Positions 34,263 to 44,056 of a stretch of DNA of 64,000 bases are shown here, one piece after another. Numbering within the stretch: the first letter of the stretch is position 1; each line of letters begins with the position of its first letter. The translations under genes were made by a program, and so were the position numbers. Origin of the DNA: Sphingomonas ginsenosidivorax (GTDB lineage: Bacteria; Pseudomonadota; Alphaproteobacteria; Sphingomonadales; Sphingomonadaceae); NCBI RefSeq assembly GCF_007995065.1, contig NZ_VOQR01000001.1, positions 1,615,001 to 1,679,000 on the forward strand. The letters run 5' to 3'. The notes under the pieces are model-generated. The model had not been told where the DNA came from and searched no databases. It saw nothing but the letters and a program-made list of their open reading frames with translations.

Positions 34263-34609
34263 TTCTCCTCCGTCTCGTTCGCCTGAGGGGCCTCCTCGTT
34301 CTGCGCGTCGCGCGTGGCCCGGGCGGTCATGCCCGTCGCATCCGCATCGTCGAGCATCTGCTCGTCGGGCGCGATCGCTTCCGCCGGCGGCGGGGCGACC
34401 GTGTTGGTGACGGCGGCCGGCGCAGGCTCGACCGGCGCGGGCGCGGGCTCGGCCACCGGCGCTTCCTCGCGCACCGGTGCCGGCTCCTCGGTCACCGCAT
34501 TGTCGACGGGCGGCGGCTGGTCCGGCTCGGACCGCGAACAGCCGGCGAGCACGCTCAGCGCGAGCAGCGCGGCGGCGGCATGGGAAAAGGCGGGGGCCAT
34601 CGTCTTCAT
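34259..34609 (-). CDS. Small proline/alanine/glutamate-rich lipoprotein
   Basis: A 116-residue protein with a lipoprotein signal peptide ending in the lipobox LAGC (Cys about 24). The mature part is a low-complexity, acidic Pro-Ala-Glu tail (for example APVAEPAPAPVEPAPA), likely unstructured. It probably spans part of the periplasm from a membrane anchor. It sits between two peptidoglycan enzymes in a tight same-strand cluster and may be a scaffold or spacer protein. The function is unknown. Confidence 0.7.
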   Translation of the reverse strand: MKTMAPAFSHAAAALLALSVLAGCSRSEPDQPPPVDNAVTEEPAPVREEAPVAEPAPAPVEPAPAAVTNTVAPPPAEAIAPDEQMLDDADATGMTARATRDAQNEEAPQANETEEK

Positions 34610-34618
34610 CTCTCGTCC

Positions 34619-36133
34619 TTACCGTGCGGCCAGCGTCTGTGCGACCTGGGTCTGGCGGGCGGTGCGCGCCTCGATCTTCGCGGCGAGCTTGCCGTCCCAG
34701 TCATAGGGGTCGTTGCGGAAGTTCATCTGCCCGTTGCCGCTCGCGAACGCGGTCCAGTAGAGCAGATAGACCGCGACCGGCTTGACCAGCTTCGCCCGCA
34801 CCGTGTCGCCCTTGTCGACCGTCGCCGCCACCGTCTCGGGCGTCCAGGCGGGATCGCCCGCGAGCAGCCGCTGGGCCAGCTCGGCCGGCTTCTCCAGCCG
34901 CACGCAGCCATGGCTCGCCAACCGGTCGAAACTCGCGAACTTCGCGCGGCTCGGCGTGTCGTGCAGATACACCGAATAGGGGTTGGCGAAGTCGAACTTG
35001 AACCGCCCGAGCGCGCTCTGGTCGCCGGCCTGCTGCTGCAGCCGCGTGCCGTCAATCACCTTGAACCCGGCGCGCTTCAGATAGCCCGGGCTGCGCTTCT
35101 CCTTCGGCCACAGCTCTCTGGTGGCGATCGAGGTCGGCACGTTCCACGGCGGATTGATCACGATGCTGTGGATCGTCGAGGACAGCATCGGCGTCTCGTC
35201 GCCCGGCCGCCCCGTCACCGCGCGCATCGACTGGATCGGCTTGTCGCCATCGAACAAAGTCAGCACGGCAGCGGCGATGTTCACCTGTATCCGGTCGCTC
35301 GGCATCACCTGCGGCAGCCAGCGCCAGCGCTCCATGTTCGCCATGATCTGCCGCACGCGCGCCTCGGCTGGGACGTTGAGCGCAGCCAGCGTCTGCGTCG
35401 ACACGATCCCGCTGGGGTTGAGCCCGTAGCGCCGCTGCGCGCGCCGCACCGCATCGACCAGCCCGACATCGTAGCGGTCGCCGCTGACAGTGGTGTCGCG
35501 GTCCTCGACCGCCAGCCGCTTGCGCAGCGCGATCACGCGCGCGCCGGTCGTCCCGATGTTCATGTCCGGCCCGGCGGCGAGCGTACCCCAGCCGCCCGAC
35601 GCGGCCAGTCCGCGATACCGCGCCAGCCCGGCCTTCAGCCCGTCATAGCCCGCATAGGGCGGCGGCAGCGATGCGAACCACGCCGCCAGCTTGTCCGCGC
35701 GCACCGCCGCGACGAAGCCCGGCAGCGGATCGTACGCCGGCGGACGCAGGCCCCAGTCCTCCTGGAAATCGGCCGTCTCCAGCCGTCCGGCATGCACCGC
35801 GCGCGCATGGTCGAGCGCCTGGCGGATCAGTCGTGCGCTGTCCGCGCCGGTGACCGGCGTCGGCGGCAACACCGCCAGCCCCTGCCCGGTCACGTCGGCC
35901 TCGAGCAGGGTCGCGAGCTGCGTCGCCTGCGCATCGGTGAGGCGCGGCATCGCGATCGCGGGCGTCAGGATCGGCGGCGCGGCCTGCGGGGACGCGGAGG
36001 TCGCGGGCGCGGGCATCAGGCTCGGCAGCGTGAGCGGCGGACGGCTACCCTGGGCGGCCTGCGCCGCGACCGGCAAGGTCAGGGCTGCGGCCCCGGCCGC
36101 CAGAAGGATCCGCGTCGAAATGATGGTGTGCAT
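34619..36133 (-). CDS. L,D-transpeptidase (YcbB/LdtD-type)
   Basis: A 504-residue periplasmic enzyme with a signal peptide (about residues 1-25). A putative peptidoglycan-binding domain (about residues 215-260, GARVIALRKRLAVED) precedes the YkuD catalytic domain, whose SHGCVRLE motif carries the nucleophile Cys (about residue 405). It makes 3-3 crosslinks in peptidoglycan, bypassing penicillin-binding proteins. AGGAG four bases before ATG 36133 sets the start. It leads the cluster with the lipoprotein and the S11 carboxypeptidase, which would control the tetrapeptide donor supply. Confidence 0.9.
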   Translation of the reverse strand: MHTIISTRILLAAGAAALTLPVAAQAAQGSRPPLTLPSLMPAPATSASPQAAPPILTPAIAMPRLTDAQATQLATLLEADVTGQGLAVLPPTPVTGADSARLIRQALDHARAVHAGRLETADFQEDWGLRPPAYDPLPGFVAAVRADKLAAWFASLPPPYAGYDGLKAGLARYRGLAASGGWGTLAAGPDMNIGTTGARVIALRKRLAVEDRDTTVSGDRYDVGLVDAVRRAQRRYGLNPSGIVSTQTLAALNVPAEARVRQIMANMERWRWLPQVMPSDRIQVNIAAAVLTLFDGDKPIQSMRAVTGRPGDETPMLSSTIHSIVINPPWNVPTSIATRELWPKEKRSPGYLKRAGFKVIDGTRLQQQAGDQSALGRFKFDFANPYSVYLHDTPSRAKFASFDRLASHGCVRLEKPAELAQRLLAGDPAWTPETVAATVDKGDTVRAKLVKPVAVYLLYWTAFASGNGQMNFRNDPYDWDGKLAAKIEARTARQTQVAQTLAAR

Positions 36134-36290
36134 GTCGCTCCTGTAGCGCGATTGACCGGCCTCTTCGCACGATCCACCTCGCTCTAGGCTGAACGGATCG
36201 CCGGCGCGACCCGAAAACTCGAACGGGGTTCGACGTCGCTGGAAACGCGGACAAATCCCCCCATATCGCACGCTTTTCAGCGGAGATCGC

Positions 36291-36878
36291 ATGCCCCTTC
36301 CCTCCCCGTTCGTCCTCGCGTTCGGCGACAGCCTCACCGCGGGCTATGGCCTGTCGCCGCAAGAGGCGTTCCCCGCCCGGCTCGAAGCGCTGCTCCGCGA
36401 TCGCCATCCGGCCGTCCGCGTCCAGAATGCGGGCGTCTCGGGCGACACCAGCGCGAGCGGCCGGGCACGGCTCGCGCACGTGCTGTCGACGCTGCGCCAG
36501 CGGCCCGACCTCGCGATCCTCGAACTCGGCGCGAACGATTTCCTTCAGGGGCTCGACCCGGTGCGCACCCGCCAGAACCTCGACGCGATGCTGACGAGCT
36601 TCGCCGACAGCGGCATCCCCGTGCTGCTCGCGGGCATGCGCGCGCCGCCGTTCCTCGGCGCCGCCGCCGTCCCGTTCAACGCCATCCATCCCGATCTCGC
36701 CGCGCGCCACGGCGTGCCGCTCTACCCCTTCTTCCTCGACGGCGTGATCGGGCGCCGCGACCTGACGCTCGCCGACGGCCTCCACCCGAACGCCATCGCA
36801 GTCGCCGAAGTGGCCCGCCGGATCCTGCCGCATGTCGAGCAGGCGCTCGCGGCCGCAGGCGTGCGCGCCGCCGCCTGA
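36291..36878 (+). CDS. SGNH/GDSL arylesterase, TesA-like
   Basis: A 195-residue serine hydrolase with all four family blocks: FGDSLTAGYGL (nucleophile Ser), NAGVSGDTSASG, LGANDFLQG, and DGLHPN (Asp-His dyad). It resembles TesA, a lysophospholipase, thioesterase and arylesterase. No clear signal peptide is present at the chosen ATG, unlike E. coli TesA, which suggests a cytoplasmic enzyme or a start further upstream. CGGAG precedes the ATG at a good distance. Confidence 0.88.
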   Translation: MPLPSPFVLAFGDSLTAGYGLSPQEAFPARLEALLRDRHPAVRVQNAGVSGDTSASGRARLAHVLSTLRQRPDLAILELGANDFLQGLDPVRTRQNLDAMLTSFADSGIPVLLAGMRAPPFLGAAAVPFNAIHPDLAARHGVPLYPFFLDGVIGRRDLTLADGLHPNAIAVAEVARRILPHVEQALAAAGVRAAA

Positions 36879-36883
36879 TCGCC

Positions 36884-37480
36884 ATGCAGCCCGACCTGTT
36901 CGGCCCCGCACCCGTCCCTTTGGTCGCGACGCGGGCGGACCTCATCGACGCTGCCGAGGAAGCCGAGCTGATCGCGGCGATCGACGCCACCGGCCCGACC
37001 CCGTTCCGGTTCCAGGGGTGGCTCGGCAAGCGGCTGACGACCAGCTTTGGCTGGAGCTATGACTTCGACCGCGGCACGATGGCGCGCGGCCTGCCGATCC
37101 CGGCGTTCCTGCTCCCGGTCCGCGACCGCGCCGCGGCGTTCGCGAGGGTGGCGCCCGACGCGCTCGAACAGGCGTTGCTAATCCGCTACGATCCCGGCGC
37201 CGGCATCGGCTGGCACCGCGACCGCCCGCAATTCGAGCATGTCGTCGGCATCTCGCTCGGCGCGCCCGCGACGCTCCGCCTGCGCCGGCGGACAGACGCC
37301 GGCTTCGAGCGCAGGGCGCTCCCGCTGGTCCCGCGCGAGGCGTATCACCTCACGGGCGAAGCGCGCCACGACTGGGAACACAGCGTCGCGCCGATCGACG
37401 CCCCCCGCTGGTCGATCACCTTCCGCAGCCTGTCGGACCGGGGCCGGGCGGTCGCGGCAAAAGCGAGTTCGTCAGAATGA
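36884..37480 (+). CDS. alkB: AlkB-like alpha-ketoglutarate-dependent dioxygenase
   Basis: A 198-residue Fe(II)/2-oxoglutarate enzyme. The metal ligands are in GWHRDRPQFEHVVGIS (HxD) and RHDWEHSVAPI (second His), with the 2-oxoglutarate Arg in RWSITFR. This matches the short AlkB/ALKBH-type branch that reverses alkylation damage on nucleic acids. It begins five bases after the esterase stop, so the two are likely co-transcribed. No LexA or Ada-type box is obvious upstream. Confidence 0.85.
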   Translation: MQPDLFGPAPVPLVATRADLIDAAEEAELIAAIDATGPTPFRFQGWLGKRLTTSFGWSYDFDRGTMARGLPIPAFLLPVRDRAAAFARVAPDALEQALLIRYDPGAGIGWHRDRPQFEHVVGISLGAPATLRLRRRTDAGFERRALPLVPREAYHLTGEARHDWEHSVAPIDAPRWSITFRSLSDRGRAVAAKASSSE

Positions 37481-37499
37481 CGCGAGGGGCAGGCAGCGC

Positions 37500-38258
37500 C
37501 TAGATCCCCTCCGCCACCACCGCGAACCCCGCCGCCTCCAACGCCCGCGTCAAATTCGCCAGGCAGGTGTCGACCAGCGCCTCGTCGGGGCTGCACACCA
37601 CGAAATTCGCCCCCGTCCGCCCGTCGCGAAAGAACGGATAGCTCCCGATCGCCACGCCCGCATGCGTCTTCTCGGCATCGCGCAGCAGGTCCGCGACCTC
37701 GCTCTCGGCGACCCAGCACCCGATCGTCTTCGACACCACCGGCCGCCCGCCCTCGAGCGTCCCCGTCAGCGCGTCGAGCATCCCCGCGGTGATATGCGGC
37801 ACCCCCGCCATGATGAAGATGTTCTCCACATGGATCCCGGGCGCCCCCGACACCTTGTTGACGATCAGCCCCGCACCCGCCGGCACCCGCGCCATCCGCG
37901 CCCGCGCCTCGGTCAGCCCGCCGCGCGTTGCGTAATAGCGCTCCAGCACCGTCATCGCCTGCGGATGGAACTCGACCGCGACGCCCAGCGCCTCGGCGAT
38001 CGCATCGACGGTGATGTCGTCGTGCGTCGGCCCGATTCCGCCGGTCGTGAACAGATAGTCGTTGCGCGCCCGCAAGCTGTTTACCGCCTCGACGATCGCC
38101 TCGGTCCGGTCGGAGACGACGCGCACCTCGGCGAGCCGGATACCCTGCACGTTCAGCCACGCCGCGATCTGCGCGACGTTCTTGTCCTGCGTGCGACCCG
38201 ACAGGATCTCGTCGCCGATGACGACGAGCGCGGCGGTCCAGATGCGTTCCTCATTCAT
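37500..38258 (-). CDS. CinA N-terminal domain protein (COG1058)
   Basis: A 252-residue molybdopterin-binding-like protein. The segments ALVVIGDEILSGRTQDKN and FTTGGIGPTHDDIT are typical of the CinA/MoaB fold, which in CinA acts as an ADP-ribose pyrophosphatase. The nicotinamide-mononucleotide deamidase half of full CinA is absent, so this is the stand-alone N-terminal type often labelled competence/damage-inducible protein A. ATG 38258 fits the family start. The longer frame upstream overlaps the divergent map gene. Confidence 0.88.
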   Translation of the reverse strand: MNEERIWTAALVVIGDEILSGRTQDKNVAQIAAWLNVQGIRLAEVRVVSDRTEAIVEAVNSLRARNDYLFTTGGIGPTHDDITVDAIAEALGVAVEFHPQAMTVLERYYATRGGLTEARARMARVPAGAGLIVNKVSGAPGIHVENIFIMAGVPHITAGMLDALTGTLEGGRPVVSKTIGCWVAESEVADLLRDAEKTHAGVAIGSYPFFRDGRTGANFVVCSPDEALVDTCLANLTRALEAAGFAVVAEGI

Positions 38259-38310
38259 GCCTGGGGGCATAGTCTCGCTAAACCCGCCGCGCCACGCTAT
38301 ATCGGCGACC

Positions 38311-39138
38311 ATGACCGAATATGTGACCGTCACCTCCGACGCCCCCGAAGCGCGCACCGGCGCCATCAAGCTCCATGGACGCAGCGCGTTCGACGGCATG
38401 CACAAGGCCGGCCGGCTCGCCGCCGCCACGCTCGACATGGTCGTCCCGCACATGGTCCCCGGCGTCACAACCGCCGAGATCGACCGGCTGATCTATGACT
38501 TCATCGTGGCGGGCGGCGGCGTCCCCGCAACGCTCGGCTATCGCGGCTACACGCACAGCGTCTGCATCTCGATCAACCACGTCGTCTGCCACGGCATCCC
38601 GTCCGAAAAGACGCTGAAGTCGGGCGACATCGTCAACGTCGACGTCACGCCTTTGCTCGACGGCTGGCACGGCGATTCCAGCCGGATGTATCTGGTCGGC
38701 GACGTCCCGATCAAGGCGCGCCGCCTGGTCGAGGTCACCTATGAATGCCTGATGCTCGGTATCGAGCAGGCGAAGCCCGGCAACACGATGGGCGACGTCG
38801 CCAACGCGATCCAGCGCCATGCGGAGAAGCATCGCTACGGCGTGGTCCGCGATTTCTGCGGGCACGGCGTCGGCCGCCTGTTCCACGACGCGCCCGAGGT
38901 CGTCCATGTCGGCAAGCCCGGCACCGGTCCCGAACTGCGCCCCGGCATGATCTTCACGATCGAACCGATGATCAACATCGGCCGCCCCGACGTGAAGCTG
39001 CTCGACGACGGCTGGACCGCGGTCACGCGCGACCGCTCGCTGTCGGCGCAGTTCGAACATTCGATCGGCATCACCGAGGACGGCTGCGAGATCTTCACGC
39101 TGAGCCCGGCCGGCTACACCCAGCCCCCCTACGGCTGA
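38311..39138 (+). CDS. map: Methionine aminopeptidase, type I
   Basis: A 275-residue enzyme that removes initiator Met from new proteins. The dinuclear metal ligands are visible in VNVDVTPLLDGWHGDSSRM (two Asp), CGHGVGRLFH (His), FTIEPMINIG (Glu) and SAQFEHSIGI (Glu). It has a slightly long N-terminus of about 25 residues compared with E. coli Map. It is divergent from the CinA-like gene with a gap of about 50 bases. Confidence 0.95.
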   Translation: MTEYVTVTSDAPEARTGAIKLHGRSAFDGMHKAGRLAAATLDMVVPHMVPGVTTAEIDRLIYDFIVAGGGVPATLGYRGYTHSVCISINHVVCHGIPSEKTLKSGDIVNVDVTPLLDGWHGDSSRMYLVGDVPIKARRLVEVTYECLMLGIEQAKPGNTMGDVANAIQRHAEKHRYGVVRDFCGHGVGRLFHDAPEVVHVGKPGTGPELRPGMIFTIEPMINIGRPDVKLLDDGWTAVTRDRSLSAQFEHSIGITEDGCEIFTLSPAGYTQPPYG

Positions 39139-39296
39139 CCGATCGCCAGGGTTTGGCAATTGCCGCCAACTATCGGTGCAGGCAATCGCCACCCGAATAA
39201 AAAAAACGGCGCGTACCGGTGAGTTAGCACACTGGCACACCTCATGCATTGGATCGGGAGCAGGCAGATCGCCTGCGGTTATCCCAGGAGAATGCC

Positions 39297-39581
39297 ATGA
39301 TCACCATCACCACCCTGCTCGCCGCCGCTGCCCTGAGCGCCGGTGCCGCCCCCGCTGCGCCAGCCGCAGCGCCGACGGTGCCGATCGCGGTGGCCGCCAT
39401 CGCCAGCCCAGCGCCCGTCAAGTCGTCGCGCTACGCCGTGCGCTACGACCAGAAGCGCGATTATTATTGCGTGCGCGACAACACCATCACGCCCGCGACG
39501 GGAACGATGCTGTCCACCGAACAATGCCGGAGCAGCAGCGACTGGGCCTCGCGTGGCCTGTTCCTGTCCCGCAAGCATTGA
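39297..39581 (+). CDS. Small secreted protein of unknown function
   Basis: A 94-residue protein with a signal peptide followed by an alanine/proline-rich stretch (about residues 15-45). The conserved-looking C-terminal half has YDQKRDYYCVRDNTITPATG and QCRSSSDWASRG, with two Cys that could form one disulfide. AGGAG seven bases before ATG 39297 gives a strong start. The upstream region is AT-richer and includes the palindrome GGCAATTGCC and an A8 run, so a dedicated promoter is likely. I do not recognise the family. Confidence 0.65.
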   Translation: MITITTLLAAAALSAGAAPAAPAAAPTVPIAVAAIASPAPVKSSRYAVRYDQKRDYYCVRDNTITPATGTMLSTEQCRSSSDWASRGLFLSRKH

Positions 39582-39592
39582 TCCTCTCCGGT

Positions 39593-39627
39593 GTAGGCAC
39601 CCCGGCCGCGCAGGCCGGGGTGCCTAC
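39593..39627. terminator. Perfect 15-bp hairpin between convergent genes
   Basis: GTAGGCACCCCGGCC and its exact complement flank a five-base loop (GCGCA). No T run follows on either strand. It lies 11 bases from both the upstream stop and the opposing stop, so it could serve as a two-way terminator for the secreted protein gene and the DUF1842-like gene. Confidence 0.7.
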
Positions 39628-39637
39628 CGCGCATCGC

Positions 39638-40033
39638 TCAGGTCTCCGACACGTTCTCGACGGTGCAGCCGGTGATCACCTGATGCGCGTACGAGAAGCT
39701 GCCCCTGCCGTTCCAGTCCTTCGACACCGCCAGCGCGGCGCTGAAATGCGCGAGATAGGAGCCGATCGCGGGCGGCGGCACCGACACGACATAGTCACCG
39801 GTGAGATGGACGAGCAGGGTGTCCTCGCCGAACCCGGTGTGCAGGATCGCCCCGGTGACCGTCGGGATCACCGTGTTGCCATAGGGCGGGGGCAGCGCCT
39901 GCGTGATCTGCGCAGACCCCATCACCTGCCCCGTGACCGCGTTCACGCCCAGGTCGAGATGCAGCACGGGCGCCCCCATGAACCCTTCGTGCTGCACCAG
40001 CAGCTTCACTATGTAATAGCCGACCGTTCCCAC
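39638..40033 (-). CDS. DUF1842-like protein
   Basis: A 131-residue protein starting at a GTG seven bases after GAGGAG. The sequence runs KLLVQHEGFMGAPVLHLDLGVNA, then VMGSAQITQALPPPYG, then a beta-rich half ending CTVENVSET. The GAPVLxLxLxVNxxTGxVxGxxxITQAxxPP pattern resembles DUF1842 proteins, a family with no known function. There is no signal peptide. The upstream open frame runs antisense through purL and is not part of the gene. The family call is from memory and moderate. Confidence 0.6.
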   Translation of the reverse strand: MGTVGYYIVKLLVQHEGFMGAPVLHLDLGVNAVTGQVMGSAQITQALPPPYGNTVIPTVTGAILHTGFGEDTLLVHLTGDYVVSVPPPAIGSYLAHFSAALAVSKDWNGRGSFSYAHQVITGCTVENVSET

Positions 40034-40192
40034 TGTCCGTCTCCTCGTTCGGATCGACGATGACCCGCGGGGAAGGTCCCGTGCCGGCCGGGGCGAGTCC
40101 AGCGCGACCCTGTCCGAAACGGACCCACGCATTCGTGTCGACAACCGCGCGCGAAGGGTGACGCAGCCGCCCGGCTTCGCTATCTGCCGCGC

Positions 40193-42436
<2,244 letters not shown>

Positions 42437-42478
42437 CCCGGTTGCCGATCTTGCCGGTCGACATGCCCACGATCGCTG

Positions 42479-42518
42479 ATGCGAACCAGTTGCAAAAGTG
42501 CTTGCGACTGGTTCGCAT
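42479..42518. promoter_or_regulatory. Tandem Fur-like boxes in a 40-bp inverted repeat upstream of bfd
   Basis: Two 17-base arms, ATGCGAACCAGTTGCAA and TTGCGACTGGTTCGCAT, form an inverted repeat with one mismatch around a six-base spacer. Each arm is itself a TGCGA-N5-TYGCA dyad, resembling alphaproteobacterial Fur sites. It lies 36 bases before the bfd start. Iron-dependent control of bfd and bfr is the obvious reading. The exact regulator (Fur or another iron regulator) is inferred. Confidence 0.6.
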
Positions 42519-42528
42519 TAGCCCTATT

Positions 42529-42546
42529 CCTCGCTCCATAGCGAGG
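42529..42546 (+). promoter_or_regulatory. Hairpin next to the bfd ribosome-binding site
   Basis: CCTCGCT and AGCGAGG form a seven-base perfect stem with a four-base loop. The 3' arm runs directly into GGAG, which is the likely ribosome-binding site of bfd (ATG at 42555). Folding could reduce access to it. Confidence 0.45.
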
Positions 42547-42554
42547 GAGCTTCC

Positions 42555-42725
42555 ATGGTCGTCTGCGTTTGCAATGCCATACGAGAATCCGACGTCCGCC
42601 AGTGCGCGCGTGGGGGCTGCACGACTCCCTGCCAGGCGTTCCGGTCGCTGGGTTGCCAGCCCAAATGCGGCCAGTGCGCGTCCTACACCCGCGCGATCAT
42701 CGCCGACGAGCGTGCGGCTGCGTAG
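42555..42725 (+). CDS. bfd: Bacterioferritin-associated ferredoxin
   Basis: A 56-residue [2Fe-2S] protein that passes electrons to bacterioferritin to release stored iron. The cysteines are arranged as CVCN near the start and LGCQPKCGQC in the second half, matching the BFD-like domain (Cys 4, 6, 34, 38 or 41 region). The gene is complete although short. Bacterioferritin follows about 100 bases later on the same strand, with a weak hairpin (GGCGGA/TCCGCC, then TTTT at 42761) between them. Confidence 0.88.
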   Translation: MVVCVCNAIRESDVRQCARGGCTTPCQAFRSLGCQPKCGQCASYTRAIIADERAAA

Positions 42726-42826
42726 CAGTCGCAACGGCGGAAACCCGCAGAAATCCGCCATTTTAAAGGTTGCCGCCGACCGACCCGCGCCCCTAGGGTA
42801 GGTGCAGAGGTACGGAGATTATGGCA

Positions 42827-43339
42827 ATGCAGGGCGATCCCCAGGTTATCGAATATTTGAACGAGGCGCTCAAGAACGAGCTCACCGCGGTCAACCAATA
42901 TTGGCTCCACTACCGGATGCTCGACCATTGGGGCGTCTACAAGCTCGCCCAGTTCGAGCGGATGGAATCGATCGACGAGATGAAGCATGCCGACATGCTG
43001 TCGGAGCGCATCCTGTTCCTCGATGGCCTGCCCAACTTCCAGCTGCTCGGCCGCCTGCGCATCGGCGAGACCGTCGAGGAAGTCCTGAAGTCGGACCTCG
43101 CGCTCGAGATCGAGGCGGTGTCGCAGCTCAAGGGCGCGATCGCCTATTGCGAAGAGGTGAAGGACTATATCAGCCGCGACCTGTTCGCGCGCATCCTCGC
43201 CAGCGAGGAAGAGCATGTCGACACGCTCGAGCGCCAGTTCGAGATGATCGCGCGGATGGGCATCCACAACTACATCCAGCTCAACTCGATCTCGGAGCAC
43301 GACACCCCGCAATCGGGTGCGGCACCCTATCTGAAGTAA
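42827..43339 (+). CDS. bfr: Bacterioferritin
   Basis: A 170-residue four-helix ferritin that stores iron and binds heme. Ferroxidase ligands are visible in LKNELTAVNQYWLHYR (Glu), ESIDEMKHAD (Glu and His) and ILASEEEHVDTLERQ (Glu-Glu-His). The heme Met is in QFERMESIDEM. The family start M-x-GDPxVI favours ATG 42827, nine bases after GGAG; ATG 42821 adds two residues. It pairs with bfd upstream. Confidence 0.95.
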   Translation: MQGDPQVIEYLNEALKNELTAVNQYWLHYRMLDHWGVYKLAQFERMESIDEMKHADMLSERILFLDGLPNFQLLGRLRIGETVEEVLKSDLALEIEAVSQLKGAIAYCEEVKDYISRDLFARILASEEEHVDTLERQFEMIARMGIHNYIQLNSISEHDTPQSGAAPYLK

Positions 43340-43367
43340 GCTCCGGGACCGGCCTGTACCCCTGCCC

Positions 43368-43447
43368 GTCACCCCAGCGAAGGCTGGGGTCTCGTGCGGC
43401 GAGGGTGCGGGCCGTTACCGGGAGATCCCAGCCTACGCTGGGATGAC
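43368..43447. repeat. Paired-hairpin intergenic repeat (family A)
   Basis: GTCACCCCAGCGAAGGCTGGGG faces GGGAGATCCCAGCC..GCTGGGATGAC, a slightly diverged right arm. It lies between the convergent bfr and Hpt genes. Confidence 0.85.
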
Positions 43448-43482
43448 GTTCGTGTGGGCGCGCTGGTTCACCCCCAAGGCGA

Positions 43483-43902
43483 TCAGATCGTCCGCCGTCC
43501 GAACCCACCGCCACCAACCGGCCGCCGCGCGACCAGCGGGTTCGCTTCGCGCTCCAAGAGCGTCAGCGTCTCCTCGAACACCCCGCGCAACCGCGCGATA
43601 TGCTCGAGCGCCAGGTCGGGCGTGTCCTGCATCTCGACGCAATCGCGCGCGATCGTCTCGATCGTCTCGGCCAGGTCGGCGAGCGGCTCGGCACCGAACT
43701 GGCGCGCCTCGCCCTTCAGCGTATGCGCGGGGATCACCATCGCTGCCGCGTTGGCGCCGCGCATCGCCGCCTCGATCGTCGCGACGGACTTGACCCCATC
43801 CTCGCGGAAATAGCCGAGGATGCGGACGAATCCCGCCCCCAGCTCGCTCCGCGCCCGCGCGAAGGCGGGCCAGTCAACCAGAGTACTACCTTCGAACGAC
43901 AC
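43483..43902 (-). CDS. Stand-alone Hpt domain phosphotransfer protein
   Basis: A 139-residue helical protein. The phospho-accepting His is in IPAHTLKGEARQFGAEPLADLAE (about residue 60), matching histidine phosphotransfer (Hpt) domains that relay phosphate between hybrid kinases and response regulators. The start is GTG 43902 with GGGAG ten bases upstream; the next in-frame ATG is far upstream at 44004. No kinase gene is adjacent, so the partners are unknown. Confidence 0.82.
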   Translation of the reverse strand: MSFEGSTLVDWPAFARARSELGAGFVRILGYFREDGVKSVATIEAAMRGANAAAMVIPAHTLKGEARQFGAEPLADLAETIETIARDCVEMQDTPDLALEHIARLRGVFEETLTLLEREANPLVARRPVGGGGFGRRTI

Positions 43903-44056
43903 TGATGCGTTACTCCCGTTCGACCCGACGCGCTGAAGGTCCGACAGCGGTCCTACCGCGATTGCGTAAACACAATGTTGCCAAGCGACTGTAGCGTCGC
44001 ACAAAAAGTCGATCGGATTTGATCGATACTTCCCGTTTCGCGCACCTCCCGCGCGG

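Noticed and set aside
42736-42764. A GGCGGA/TCCGCC hairpin followed by TTTT between bfd and bfr as a terminator.
   Set aside because: The stem is only six bases with a 12-base loop and a short T run. It was kept only as a remark under bfd.
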